Assembly: GCA_003427395.1 (NCBI GenBank)
Contig: BFEA01000052.1
Coordinates: 2,573,679-2,618,485, forward strand
Length of the DNA stretch: 44,807 nt
Reading direction: 5' to 3'
Origin: Chara braunii
Lineage: Eukaryota; Streptophyta; Charophyceae; Charales; Characeae
Part shown: positions 1 through 11,768 of the stretch, piece after piece
Numbering within the stretch: the first letter of the stretch is position 1
How the letters are laid out: every line of letters begins with the position of its first letter
Position numbers and translations under genes: made by a program
Notes under the pieces: model-generated
What the model was told of the DNA's origin: nothing
The model's database searches: none
What the model saw: only the letters and a program-made list of their open reading frames with translations

Positions 1-2
1 AA

Positions 3-989
3 ACACCGCCACTAACTGATGAAGATAAAAGTAGAATTAGAGATACGCTTAGTAAATGCTACATCGATGGGATCTTGCCGAAGGAATTGACCCCTAACCA
101 AGTGGAAACGGGGATGGATTATGTACGCGTTATAATTAATCCTGACCTCTACAAAGTTCAAGTCCAATGGTTAAAAGAACATGCAGTGACGTTTTTTTTT
201 GGGGATGACTCAACGTCCCTTCCCATCGACGTGAAAAAAAAGTTGGTGAGAATTTACGAAGATGGGTGGGCAACGGCGAGAACGCTTAATGTCCCTCCAA
301 AAAGGGAATTGTTCCACAATGACGCAAAAAAACTCGTCACCTATGTCGCCTCTGTGCCAAAAATCGCAACCTGGATGCAGTCGAAGGCCCAGGTAGAGAT
401 AGTGCTCGGCAGAAAGAAATATACAATGTGTTTTCTACCCTGGATGACGGAAAAGCAGTTAACGGAATGGAGGGACACAATGCGCCTCCCATATTTTTGG
501 ATCCGTTGTCTTCAGGTTCCAGTTACGGCCATGGCTCTAATTGAAATGGTTGTAAAAGATGCCTTTGGCAGTATCCTTAAGGCACATCCCACCTTCAATG
601 TCCCCGGTTCTCCGGAACTGAAGGATGTAAGGTTTGATTTGATACCATCGGCAAAGGACCGCTTGAAAGAGTCTCTCATAATTGACTTGTTGGAGGACGG
701 TTACATTCAGGTAGATTTGGTGTGTGTCTCCACCCCTTGGTGTGAGGCATGCAGACCTTACTCCCTTAAGTCGTCAGATGACTCTTGCCCAAAACACAAG
801 CGGCAACAGTCGATCCCTCCGCTCAAGACGAATTCCCCGGTGAAAGCAAAAGGCGACAGTGGTCAACCAAAGGACCAACAGAAGTCGGGTGAAGATAGGG
901 TTGATAAAGAAAACGACAAGGACAGTAAACACGATGATACTAAGGAGAACGATGAAGGGGGAAAGGACAACAACAGAAAGGGGGATTGA
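3..989 (+). CDS. LINE ORF1 protein, plant DUF4283/zinc-knuckle type, 5'-partial
   Basis: The frame is open from the left edge of the window (base 3), so the true start lies outside; the first in-frame TTG at 75 is not a credible start. The protein has an N-terminal globular part, then a segment with WIRCLQVP near residue 140 (counted from base 75), like the middle of plant LINE ORF1 proteins (DUF4283). A cysteine-histidine cluster follows at 741-800 (CEAC, then CPKH), matching the nucleic-acid-binding knuckle. The last 70 residues are very rich in K, D, E and N. In this family ORF1 is an RNA-binding chaperone of the LINE ribonucleoprotein. The TGA at 987-989 may not be the original end, because the same frame continues for about 60 basic residues. 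The family call is from memory; a lineage-specific host paralogue is possible but less likely. Confidence 0.5.
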   Translation, partial: TPPLTDEDKSRIRDTLSKCYIDGILPKELTPNQVETGMDYVRVIINPDLYKVQVQWLKEHAVTFFFGDDSTSLPIDVKKKLVRIYEDGWATARTLNVPPKRELFHNDAKKLVTYVASVPKIATWMQSKAQVEIVLGRKKYTMCFLPWMTEKQLTEWRDTMRLPYFWIRCLQVPVTAMALIEMVVKDAFGSILKAHPTFNVPGSPELKDVRFDLIPSAKDRLKESLIIDLLEDGYIQVDLVCVSTPWCEACRPYSLKSSDDSCPKHKRQQSIPPLKTNSPVKAKGDSGQPKDQQKSGEDRVDKENDKDSKHDDTKENDEGGKDNNRKGD

Positions 990-2640
990 GGAGGAAAGAG
1001 CAGAGAACGGAAAGATAAAAAGAAGAAGAAAGCCCTGAAAAGAGGGATAGAGAACGGATGTTGTGGTAAAGAGCGGTGGAGGGAAGATGGGAAAGGTCCA
1101 GTCAAGGAGAAACTCAAGAAAAAGAGGAGGTCCAGGATAGTGGAGAATCGGGAGGGAAAGAGAGATGGTTAGGGGTCGACAAAGGATATGGAAGTAGAAA
1201 AGATAGTCGTCGACGAAGGGACGAAGGAAAAGGGACGTGTTCCCAAACTCGGGGGATAAATGATTTTGGGGGAAATGGATCACCTAGTGACGAGAAGGAG
1301 GGGGAAGGGTCCACTCCAAAAGAGACTAAGAATGACAAGCAACTAGCGGTGAAAACCCCTATGAAGGAGAAAGAAAAGGATGAGGTGGGCTTGGAAGTCA
1401 TTGATCTCATCAAAACCGCAGAGGACGACGAGAGAGTTTGCGTCCGAAAAATGACGAGCCAGAGAAGTATTGTGAGAAAGCCCCTGTTTACGATAAGGGT
1501 AACGCAGTTAAAAGAGTAAAGGGGAAAAAGTCGCCGGAAATGGAAGTGGCAACAGATGGGGAAGGCAGATGAGACGGACGTAAGAGGTCAGAAGGTAACG
1601 GAAAGAAAGAGCAAAGGAAAGAAAATGGAGAAGAAAGAGGAGGAGGTAGAGGAAGAGAAGGAAGGGTCGGTTTCAGGGATCAGGAAAAACGAAGACGAAG
1701 AAGGTACGAGGGAAAGAAAAATGGTGGATATGAAACAAACCACTGGAGAAAACCCACAAACGGTGGGCGGACATGAAATATCATGGGGTTAGTGAAGGGA
1801 ATGAGGAGGGAAGCGGAAAGGAGGATTTTCTCTTCTCCCCCCTCCTGCCAAACACCCCCACCGCACGTCGATTATTTATTAAGGCTCGGGCCTCAAGCTT
1901 AGACTCAAACAATGAATCACGTTCGGGACGTTCGGGTAAGACCTCGTCAAGTAAAATAGAAAAGGAAATCTGTGTCTTTGAAAACTCGGCCTTCTCCCCA
2001 CCAGCACTGATGATACTGGAAGGAATGAAGAACCTGGGTAGTCCACAAGATATCAGTACCATAAAACTATCCCTGGGTAAACCGTTTGTTTTGAGCCCAG
2101 AAGGCTCGAAGGGGGGGAAGGATGTGTTGATGGACCAGAGAAGGGAGGATGCCTTGTCAGACTTACAGGATCACAGGGAAAAAACCCAACCCTAAGAGCT
2201 AAATATCAACATAGTAGATCCCAGCTCGTAAGAGGAGATACGCAAAAATTCTAATTAACAACATTGACTGTGGAAAAGCAATTGGGTTCCCTAGCTAAAA
2301 AGGTCAAAATTAATAACCAACAGAGTATAGCACTCAAGGAAAAGGAATGGATTCACTCCCTTGTTGAGCCCTCTTTGGTTGACAGTTCATCAAAGAAGAG
2401 ACCGCGAATGCTAAGGTCGACGCAAAAAACTTTGTCGCTTGCCACCCCAATGAAGACTTTGGCATAAAAAGGAGATTTCAACCGCCGCGCCCGAAAAATC
2501 ATCGTGCCGATTGTTCCTTAGTGATTGAGCCTCTGGTTATTGTTTGATTTGAAAGTGTTTCTTAACGATGTAAGGGCATTGGTTTAACTGAGTGGAGAAA
2601 AGAGCCGGTTAGGATGGGTGAGACGGGAATTGGGAGCGAA
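990..2640 (+). pseudogene. Decayed K/E-rich tail of the LINE ORF1 and possible ORF2 start
   Basis: After the TGA at 987 the frame reads on (GGKSRERKDKKKKK) to a TAG at about 1168, then shifts. Recognisable charged segments continue in other frames at 1250-1519, 1556-1792, 1773-2195 and 2264-2467, the last ending at a TAA. All have the same K/E/S-rich composition, so this reads as one long disordered C-terminal region broken by stops and indels. Near 2546 a short stretch (KGIGLTEWRKEPV) weakly resembles the start of a LINE ORF2 endonuclease, after which similarity stops in a C/T-rich tract (2655-2700). No reverse transcriptase is present, so the LINE is truncated here. Confidence 0.4.
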
Positions 2641-2829
2641 AAGGGGAACGGAGTCTCCTTCTCCTCCTCTCCTCCCCCCCTCCCCCCCCCCTCTATTCCT
2701 TTGGGTCTTGTTAGACTTTGGTCTATAAGGGAAGTAACTACTACGTGCCGCAGGAAAGTAGGGGGTGAATCCCTAGTTTTCTTTGTGACTAGTGGGTTCG
2801 CCAACATAGGACGGGACAATACATCCCGA

Positions 2830-2990
2830 AGCATGTATGGTGAGGTTGTTTACCATGTCGACAGAGGTCTGCAAGGAACGAGTGCTGGAATCGGAGGGAG
2901 ATGCAGTGAGGCTTGATCCCTGAGCGGGGCTTAGAGATAAGATGTTATCCATTTGAGAAAGGATTACACTGCCCCTCGACACAATATATT
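2830..2990 (+). other. Leader segment shared with the B/C element
   Basis: The stretch with GTGCTGGAATCGG, GTGAGGCTTGATC, GAGCGGGGCTTAGAG, AAGATGTTATC and GGATTACACTGCCCCTC matches the minus strand at about 27870-27720 block by block. There it lies between the primer-binding site and gag. In copy A it is followed directly by the 3' region, so gag appears to be deleted. Confidence 0.6.
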
Positions 2991-3690
2991 TATGTCAAAG
3001 TCTCGGGGAGTATAATATAATACTTATATTATTATCACATTCAAAGATTTTCATGGTTGGAAAATTTATCTTGATCATGGTATCATGATATTAACTTCTT
3101 CATTACGATACATTATTGTTATTATTATTGCATGATCAAGACGATTGAAAGAGATAAAATTTTAGAGAGCGAATGAGAGTTTAGCAATAAGGTCCGGTAA
3201 GGAACTGATAAGACAGACTGACTCTAAGGCAGGAATTATCCTGCTCATCTTTGAGTTGAGGCTGCTCAACTTTGAGTAGGTGCGTGACTTTGAGGCTATT
3301 TTGATTCCTTTTTGAGTTGAGATATCCCGACTCTATACATAATATAGACTTGAGACTACCTCTTTGTCTGACGATCACTGTCACTCTCACGTGTGTGGAT
3401 TTATCCTGATGTATGATGATTTTTTATGTGAGAGATGTACATGATGCATCTCGTAGGTTTTGTAAATGTGAAATGTGTAAACTGTCTACTCTTCGATATA
3501 CTCGCGCAATCTGCCTACGAACAGACAATAGGCTCGAGTACGAGGAAGGGGAGCGCAGTTCGTTTTGTGAAAATGTGTAAAGTCCCAAGGGATTTATGAG
3601 TCTTCTGAGACTCAAGTGCTTGTCCATGCCGAGTGTTAACTGTTGAGTCGAGACGAGGACCCACAAGTTGGTCTCTCGGTAATGAGTGTT

Positions 3691-3812
3691 TATGGTTGAC
3701 TCCCCTCTATGTGAGAGGTGGTTGTAATAATTTATGATTGATTACCCTCCATGAGGGAGGTGAATGTGAGATTTTATGAATGAGTCCCCTTCAAAAGTGG
3801 AAGGTGGTTAAA
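3691..3812 (+). repeat. Three tandem 42-bp hairpin units
   Basis: Units begin at about 3691, 3733 and 3775 (TATGGTTGA, TATGATTGA, TATGAATGA). Each holds a short hairpin whose arms differ but remain paired: CCTCT with AGAGG, CCCTCC with GGGAGG, CTTC with GAAG. Earlier hairpins of the same kind occur at 3231-3246 (GCAGGA/TCCTGC) and 3252-3271 (AGTTGAG/CTCAACT). Confidence 0.55.
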
Positions 3813-4917
3813 TGATTTGAAATGGCATGGACATCGGTTTGAATGATAAAGTCTGACGAGAAAGACCAAGAGAAATTATTATTTTAGTGAAATTTTGGAA
3901 GGTCGCAAATTGGTGAAATTTTGAGAGGTGTCTATAAGATGTGTGGTATGCTTTACTCTGATCAAGTGGGAGGTCACGGCCCTGTAAATCTGGCGGTGAA
4001 TTTTTATGGATTTTGGAAAGGACGGAGTGCTATCTATATTGTCCTATAGAGAACTGGTGAATGTCTTTGAGTGAGGCAGATCTCTGCGTGGTCCCGCAGT
4101 AGGCCTGCGAGTATTACGATACACCGTTCAGTCACTATGATACTAATCTTAAGACATATATGAGAGACCCAGCTAGGGGATAATCTGGCATCACTGGGGC
4201 GCAACCCCTAGTGTTGGCTGCTGACCGGCACAACCTGGCAGCGGACCCACGTCTCACCAAAGGGTAAGGCTTGAGGGGTGTGGCCACCTCAGAGAACCTT
4301 ATTCCCACGGGATGTCGGGGGGATAAGAGTCGAGTCGTATTTTTGTGGAAGTCTTGATATAATGTTTTATCATAAATTTGTTTATCGTTGCGCAACCAAC
4401 GAGGGCACTGCCGCTAATATAACAACGCGGCGGGCCGTAGATCTGGCTCGATCAACCAGACTATGGTGGGTCAAGATGGAGACTTGAACTTCCTGTACTA
4501 GACTGCATGAGAGATCTGTGATAAAAGTTGTATATTTTTGTGGATATTTTGTGAGAAAGGCGATAGTGCCTTTAAAAGGTCTTGGTTAGGGCCCGCGTCC
4601 TAAGTTATGACCCTTCATGCAGGACGATGACTAAGCAGGACACCCAACGATGAGCCAACTGATGTCTAGGACAAAGAGAGAGGATTATCAATGACTACTT
4701 AGAGCAAACCTAACACTGTAGTACGGATTACGTACCCCGGTGTCCAAGGCCTGGCCACATGAGACCCAAGTCGAAGCCCTGGCAGTGGTTAGTTGTGACC
4801 GAGGGTCATTTGATAAGATCCTCAAACGGAGTCAAGTTGGCCGATCGGATTGGATCTTTTCTCGTCAGCATTTGGAGTTATGGATGAATTGATAGCTTTT
4901 GATTATTCGACGCGACG

Positions 4918-4990
4918 GGGACGTCGCTTAATAAGGTCCGGTAAGCTGTCGGCGCGAATACCCTTATAAGGGTATCCGCCCTGGTTTTTG
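4918..4990 (+). other. Conserved palindrome block
   Basis: GACGTCGCTTAATAAGG, a GTCCGG core, then the perfect palindrome ATACCCTTATAAGGGTAT (4958-4975), then GCAAGTGAC. The minus strand at 24153-24070 has the same order. There the palindrome arms are CCAAATACCCTT and AAGGGTATTTGG, so the outer arm bases changed on both sides together. The 16-mer AATAAGGTCCGGTAAG also occurs earlier, at about 3185. Confidence 0.6.
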
Positions 4991-7089
4991 CAAGTGACAG
5001 AAAATAGGTTTTGTTTGAAATTTAAGTACATTGCGCGAATCACAATTACGTTTTGTTCGCACTGACTGAATGGTTGACTGGAAGTAGAGAGTGGATAGGG
5101 GCGCAGTTTTGAGGCGCGCGTGATGATTTTTCCTTGATGCTATGGAGTCGGCGTTTCCGCCGATAATTTTTTTTGGCTTTGATTAAGACTAGGAAAAATT
5201 TTTCTTTTATTGAAGTGACCATGGTACGTCTGCGTTCATATGGCATGCGTCGGTGGACGTGGGGTTGCCTTGGGCAGTAATTGGGGCGTGCGCTTTGAGG
5301 GCGCGCGTTGACCTAGCTAGATGAGTGGTCAGTATAAGGAGCGAGCCCATACCGAGCGGCGTGAGCCAGAACCATTTCCAAGAATGGTAGTTAGGGCGTG
5401 CGGTGACTACGGGCTCGGACGGAAAGCCAAGCGCAGGCCTTGGTGCAGTTCAACATACCTAAGCCAGCCGCAGGTACTCTTTATGTGGAGAATGACGCTT
5501 GGTAGGCTTAAGCTTGGGCTTAGCCTTATTGGTTACAATGTTAGATTTTCACCAAGCAGATTTTGGGATTGAGACTAGCAGCGAGCGGTGGAGTAGTGGA
5601 GGAGTACTACGGAGTGAATTAAGGGGTTGAGGGTCTTGTGGGACTATCCTTTTTAGTTTTTGCTGGGGAGTCCGGCTACGGGCCCGATGGGCGGGGTCCG
5701 ACGGTCCTTCCCCTCCAACCACTCCCACGAAACGTAAATTTTCTATACCTTGTTCTCTTTTATTTTTTGTTACTTTTTACTAAATTTTTATTTTTGGGAC
5801 ACGGCCCGGTGCCGGTACCAGGACCGACCGTGAAACCTAAGAGCCTAGTTTAGTGGCTACACCCATGAACTGCTGAGATACATACCTGTGTTCGGACCCG
5901 GCCGATGAAACTTGCTGGGTGGTAACGCCCACCTGCTATAGCAGGTATAACACTTTTTAGTGGGCGTAGCTCCCACATGTTCCCTCGTTGGAGGCTTGAG
6001 CACGAATGTGACTGCTACAGGGTCCCCTGTAACACTATAAAACCAGGCAGGAGGAGGCTGCTGTGGGTCGACAACAATACCGGGCGGCCACACTGCTCGG
6101 CGGACAGGGCATAGGGGCGAGAGACTAATCGGACCGACTAACAGTCGGCCGCTTTTTGAGATACTACCCACGGCAAATCCGCCCAGGCTGTGCTAGGCAT
6201 TGCGAGCCCGTTACGGCCGGTTGTTGTGTCGGTAGCAGGGGATGGACGAGGCCGATGGGATGGCGGAAGTGGACTGAACGGATCCGGACGGGCTACTGCG
6301 CCAGGTGCGTGTAGAAGGGAGAACGGATCCGGACGGGCTACTGCGCCAGGTGCGTGTAGAAGGGAGATCGGCTAGCGTGGTGAGCGAGGCAGGGAGGGAA
6401 GGATGAACCGAGACAAGGAGTGGTCCCGGGTGTAGTTGAGAAGGAAAACGAGAGAGAGGCGGGTTGGACATGGCCAGAGGAGGAGTGACGCAGCAATGCT
6501 AGCGTGAAAAGTTCGGTCCACATGCTAGTGTTAGGGCGGATGTACCTGGATGCAATTTCGCACCAGATACCTTCGCAAGTAAGGCCAGTTAAAACAGAGG
6601 GGGAGTGATAGGACAAGGAAGGAAAAGTGGAAGGGGAGAATGAACCCGGACCTGAAAGTGCGCCAGGTGCATTCAGACATAGAGGTGGAGACGTGGCGGA
6701 GGGAAACGATCAGGGCGCAACCGAGTATGCAAAGCCCGCCCGATTCCTGACGAAAACGGGCAGGGAAAGAACTGCAACGGGGGTTTTGGGCTTTGGCGAC
6801 CCCAAATATCTGGTCAAATTAGTATAGGAGTTAGTTAGAAATAGAGGTATGAAGGAAAACGGATGCGCAAGCTATGGAGATGGCGGGAACGTGAGGAGTG
6901 AGATTAGCTGGCTCACTCGTTTCTCAGTGAGGACGAGCAAATGAAGGGGTGCTAGTGAGGATATGAGGCCGGGCGAGTCAATGGGTAAAGTTAGATATGG
7001 AAGAAGGGTAATAGATTAGGAGTTAGTAAGGGAAGTTAGTGCGCAGAGGTATCGGGAGATGGTGGAAATGTTGGGGATGAGAATCGAGG
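4991..7089 (+). other. Non-coding part of copy A with short palindromes
   Basis: No gene seen. It contains the perfect 16-bp palindrome ACCTGCTATAGCAGGT at 5931-5946, a small hairpin ACAGGG/CCCTGT at about 6016-6029, a T-rich tract at 5756-5800, and two tandem 45-bp copies at 6276-6365. A GC-rich hairpin near 6738-6765 (GCCCGCCC with GGGC) has a counterpart on the minus strand at about 22660-22620. Confidence 0.4.
6276..6365 (+). repeat. Two tandem 45-bp copies
   Basis: GAACGGATCCGGACGGGCTA begins at 6276 and again at 6321. The two 45-bp units look identical, so the duplication is recent relative to the surrounding sequence. A diverged relative of part of the unit (TGCGCCAGGTGC) occurs near 6659. 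Confidence 0.75.
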
Positions 7090-7121
7090 TCTCGCTCGAT
7101 TCACAATAGAATCGAGCGAGA
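7090..7121 (+). other. 13-bp perfect hairpin
   Basis: TCTCGCTCGATTC (7090-7102), loop ACAATA, GAATCGAGCGAGA (7109-7121). The B copy at about 22255-22295 on the minus strand has a related but less perfect stem (CGCTCAATCC with GGATGAAGCG). Confidence 0.6.
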
Positions 7122-8734
7122 AAAGAACGAGGATTGGGATTTTCTACGCCAGCAAATCTAAATCAGTGGTTAGTTGGGTGGTAGTCTAGTAGGTGAAAGA
7201 TTAGTAAGAGAGTTGTCGCTCGGAGCTATGGCGACGAAGGCGAAGCCGATGGGAAAGATGACGAAGCGGGAGTAAGTGTCGAAAGATTTAGTCATCCTGG
7301 GATGAAAGTTGGCGAGGAGAAAGGCTAAGTGGGGGTTCTCTATGGCTGCGAATCGGATAGAAGAGTTAGAATTGGGAGAGGAACTATAGGTTTTGGGCTA
7401 TTGAGAAATGAGGCTGCGCCCAGGCAGAGGGGCGCTTCGAAATGTCAGAAAAGTTTTCCGTGTTCTAGCGAAAAAATTCGTCTGTTTTCTTTTTATTATT
7501 ATCTATTTTTCTTTTTTGTTTTCTCTTCTCTCTCTTTTTGGAGAATGGCGTGTAGCAAAGCCCATGGGTTTGGGCTTCGATTCGTCGCCTCAACCATATT
7601 CACCCACTGGCCCGTTGTGATGACCACGTGCAGAGGGGAGTGGGAGGAGGTGACCATACGCAGGGAAGAAAGGAGCTAGCAAGGGAGGCAGACGCGCATA
7701 TGTGCCCAAGCTAGCTGCAGACTAGAGAGAGGACGGGATGGGAGGACACACGTACCTAGCTATAGCAGCTTGGTTTGGCTTGTGGTATGTATCCTAGTTT
7801 GAGATTAGCAGGTTGCAGGTACGATATCCCCTTTATGAGCGTGCTGATTGATTGGTTGATTCGGCAGTTACATGACTGCCTCGAGGGTCAGGGCATGCTT
7901 ATCTGAGCTTGAGCGCTCAAGTACCAGGGAACTGCGAATGACCCACTAAATCAGCCCTCTCCTATTCGGTGTCCTCCTTGCCACTCGCATGATCGTGGTG
8001 ACTCCAGAGCCGGTACGTACTGCCTATTCCGGCTTCCGGAAGGGAATTATTATTTGATAGCGGGTCAACCAAAGCTTGCCTTGAACCACCCATACTCGGT
8101 CGGGATTGTGGCCAGATTTGGTAGAAGGTGCTGCGGAATCGAGGGGAGGAGTAAGTCTGAGCAAGCAGTGACGGAAGGCAGTTGCTATACACTCAGATGA
8201 CGGGGTATGCCGCTTGTTACTTAAAGTCGCGGGCTACTGTTGTAAGCCGGTCCGCAGACGTCGACTGCAGGAAGGGGATGACAGCAGAGGTAAGGACGTT
8301 GCCATTAAGTGTCAGAGCGGTGACTGTGGCTAGATTGACTTATTGACTGCATCTTAAAACGTTGGTTCACTCGCTGCTGTGTTCGTTGGTTGGGTATGAT
8401 CAACTGTTACTAGCGATGGGAGACTGCTGTTGTCACTGATTGTTGTGCACGGCAGCGGTTTCTGTTGGTTGGGCATGAACGACTGCTGCAGGCTGAGGGA
8501 AACTGTTGCTGCTGCGTATTTTTGCACAAGCTGTTGCTGTTGCGCAAGTTGCTGTATGCTGGCGTACTGCTGCTGCGTGCGGACGTCCGTTGCTAGTTAC
8601 TACATATTGCTGCATGCCACTATTGAACTATCACAGGGTGCTGGGTGGCTGCGATTAGGCTAAGGAGGGGTGTTAAGACTTGGGGAGGTGGCCAGGCTGG
8701 ACAAGTTGGGGGCTGGTGTGGCGATTTGGGAGAT
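7122..8734 (+). other. Non-coding part of copy A, no gene seen
   Basis: It includes a T-rich stretch at 7480-7540 and a region around 8360-8600 dense in CTG/TGC trinucleotides (GCTGCTG, GTTGCTG), which creates cysteine-rich chance ORFs. The counterpart at 20400-20700 is only weakly similar. Confidence 0.35.
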
Positions 8735-9010
8735 CGTCAGGGGATTGATTTCGACAGTGGGGTTCAAAACAGGACCAAACTGATACGTTGGCTGCCATTG
8801 CGGGGCCCTCAGGCGAGTGAAGGTATCAAGGGCCTCTCCTGAGACTTGAGCTGTCCCCCTCTTGTATCTCGAGAGTCTCGGACCCCTTATTCTGCCTTTC
8901 TAAGTCTAAGTCTAATCCTGTTCTGAGAGGAAGGCGGCAGGCGGGATTGCAACCCGTAGGACCGCAACAAGACCTTGTGGGAGGTCCACCCATCGATTGC
9001 AGGAGCTCTG
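8735..9010 (+). other. Block conserved between copies A and B
   Basis: GCTGCCATTGCGGGG, CCCTCAGGCGAGTGAAGG, GGCGGCAGGCGGGATTGCAA and CCCGTAGGACCGCAAC appear in the same order on the minus strand at 20400-20108. This is one of the best-preserved blocks of the family and has no coding potential. Confidence 0.65.
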
Positions 9011-9339
9011 CCGGAACCCGGGCGGGGCTCTGGAGGCAGGAAACTTCAAGTATAATTTTGTCTGACGCGTGTGATCCCTCCCTTAACTGTTATCCTTGGG
9101 TTATCTGAGTATAGTTATGTGAGGATATTACTTTGATTAGTATGTATGTCAGGACACGTTTCGCGAAAAGCTAAATGAACTGGAGAGAATTAAGACAAAA
9201 GGAATGGGGGGAAGGTAGAAAAAATGCGTTTGCTTGTGTTTGACCGGGTCAACCCAAGGCAGAGCTCCTCTAAGTTGATGTGGGCTCACTGCTATGTTTT
9301 ATTTATGTTTGATGGGCTGACTGAATGATCTTTGAGGAC

Positions 9340-10515
9340 TGGGCCTATCCTAAGTTGGACGGACCAGTCGCTGTTTTCTTTGGGGTTTCTGAACAGGAGG
9401 ACGGACACCCTAAGTTGGGAAGGCTCAGAATCCTGATGTTTCTTTTGTGGGTTGTTAAAAACAAAGCTGGGAATATTCTAAGTTGCGTAAACCCAGTTTT
9501 GTGTGTTTTCTTCTGAGGGGGAAACATGTATGAGGCTGAGCGTACCCTGAAGTTAGGGCGGCTCAGTCATAAGCCATGAACGAAAAGAGCAACCAAAAGT
9601 ATAAAAATTTGATATATATTATATGAACTTATATCATCTGGCAGACCGGACACCCTAAGTTGGGAAAGTTAGTCAGTAACTCAGGTAGAACAAGAAGAAA
9701 GGAAAAGCAAATGAAGAATATAATAAAGGTAATTCGGGCAGGCTGAGCGTACCCTTAAGTTAGGGCGGTTCAGTCTTATGCTCGTGATAATATAAAGGAG
9801 CAAAGAGTTAATATAATTTTTTTTTTATTTCCCCTTCTAAACACAAGGCAGGATTGAATGTCTCCCTAAGTTGGGTAGGTCTGATCATCTGCCTAATAAG
9901 AGAGAAAAATATAAAGTTTGTGCAAGTATATCAATGGTTGTTCTCTTATATTGTCATTGCGGAGACTAAGCGTACCCTTCAGTTAGGGCGGCTTAGTCAT
10001 ACGTCGTTTGTGATTGTTCAGGCAGATCAGGCGTACCCTTAAGTTGGGGCAGTCTGGTCGCATTGCCTTATGTAACTTAAATTGTTTAGGCTAACTAGGC
10101 GTACCCCTAAGTTGGGGCGGCCTAGCGATATGCCCTTGTCGTTGATGTTATGTAGGTTGGACGTACCCTTAAGTTAGGGCGGTCTGACCATTTGTCGTTC
10201 GTGTTTGTTTAGGCAGATTAGGCATACCCCTAAGTTGGGGCAGTCTAATCCTATGCCATATGTAACTTGTTTAAAGCTGACGAGGCATACCTTTAAGTTA
10301 GGAAAGTCTAGTTTTATGCTTCATGTCGTCAGTTAAGCAGAAGCCAGACGTACCCTTAAGTTAGGGCGGTCTGGTCATATGTTTTATGACAAGAGTCGAT
10401 GTGGTGTTGGGCATACCCTTAAGTTAGGGCAGTCCAGCTGTGCGTACCTTACTTGTTTACCTAGGCAGGTTGGGCATACCCTTAAGTTAGGGCGTTGTCT
10501 GATCCTATGCCATAG
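9340..10515 (+). repeat. Array of about 16 hairpin units with covarying arms
   Basis: Units of about 35 bp recur roughly every 60-65 bp around the core ACCCTTAAGTTAGGG. An inner stem (CCCT/AGGG or CCCC/GGGG) closes the loop TAAGTT. An outer stem changes from unit to unit but stays complementary: CTGAGC/GCTCAG (9534), GACTAAGC/GCTTAGTC (9964), CTAGGC/GCCTAG (10095), GATTAG/CTAATC (10217), CCAGAC/GTCTGG (10344). The first units (9346-9500) are degenerate. Function unknown. The B copy has a homologous array with a different core at 19250-19830. Confidence 0.75.
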
Positions 10516-10904
10516 GCAAAGGGGTCTGCTAAGGGGAAAAAAACTGAGTGATCTAACGAACTACTTGGGTCAAATTGATGTGGGATTGAGAGAGATGTTT
10601 GTTTATGCATGCTTGTGGGCTCTCACTCTGGGACGTCTTTTCGATAGGTTAGCTGCTTAGATGCTCGCCAAGTGTTGAAGTCATAGGTAGATGAGATGGA
10701 TGATGAGAGAGAAAACTTGGGATAAAGATAGGAGTGACCTTACTTGAAGTTAAAGTTGACGATAGCTCACGATACCATCTTCTGAAAGGGGATCGTGTAA
10801 ACTATCTTCAGTTCTAACTACCAAGCAAGTGTCAGAAGTTAGTCCCAAGCATAACTTTGCTTTGTCTTTTTGTTTTCTGCTTTGTATAAATCTTGACAGT
10901 CTCC

Positions 10905-11100
10905 TGTTCCTACGGGAAGTGCTGCCGAAATTTTTACAAATCTGAGGGAGTTAGTTATTTTTGGACTCGTAGAAATTCTGGAAAGGCACGCTGCCGAAAT
11001 TTTGTAGAATTTGGAGAGTTAGATTATTTTCAGCTAGAAGAAATTCGACAATCCATCCTGTTTAGAGGATATGCTGCCGGAATTTTTTACATTTTTAGAT
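10905..11100 (+). repeat. Three tandem units with the GCTGCCGAAATTTT motif
   Basis: Related motifs at about 10911, 10980 and 11060 share GCTGCCGAAATTTT followed by a T-rich run and GAGTTAG, with a period of about 70 bp. The same motif, reverse-complemented, makes 123-bp repeats in the B and C copies. Confidence 0.6.
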
Positions 11101-11768
11101 AAACATCAGAGGTTAGTTAGGAAGGTATGATTATTTCTTGATCACTCAAGCATGGCTTGGGTACTAGCCTGTTCTGCATTGCAGGTCACCTTCGTTCATA
11201 TTGATTCAAGGCTTGAATATCTTCAAGCTGATCCTACAAGGATCACCTTCTGTTATCCATAGATAACAGGTTGGTTTCCGGCTCAACTCTAGTTCGCTCT
11301 CGCTACTCAACCTAAAAAGCTTAAGCCATGTGGATTGAAATGTTTCTTTTGGGTTTTTACCCATATTTTATTGAATGACCATTTAAAAAGGACTGAGTGT
11401 TTTATTATGGGAGGTTGGACAAAGGTTGGGGTTTGTGTGAATAAGGCAAAGGGGCGTGAGTGCAGAGAATGGTTGAAGTTGCCCCTGTGTAGTGTGTGCT
11501 CTGTTGATGTGGATCTTTGATGTGGTTGCAGGTATGTTTTGTGAGTTGAATCCAGACATGATTTTGTCAATGATTATATATATACTTTTGAAGGAAGCCG
11601 CACTGTGATTGTGAGAGTGATCGTCTCCTATCTCGTAACTTATATCATATTTTCTAGTGTCCGCACGACCCATTGAGGTCGCGCACAATGATTAAATAAG
11701 TTCTGCGTCGAGAGAAAAGAGAGATCCCTTCTTAACTCTTGTTTTTTAGAATATGCATGGTTGGACAT
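11101..11768 (+). other. Copy A sequence between the tandem repeats and the terminal block, no gene seen
   Basis: It includes paired motifs such as GATCCTACAAGGATC at 11231-11245 and GTTATCCATAGATAAC at 11253-11268, again hairpin-forming. Related motifs (TGTTATCAGTGATAACA, GATCCTCGTAGGATC) are present near 18073 and 18098 in the B copy. Confidence 0.45.

Noticed and set aside
774-1413. Minus-strand ORFs over the LINE tail
   Set aside because: They are antisense of the K/E-rich ORF1 tail, giving artificial F/L/S/P-rich proteins.
9340-10515. CRISPR-like spacing of repeats
   Set aside because: The sequence is eukaryotic, the repeat units diverge from each other, the stem arms vary by unit, and no cas genes are present.
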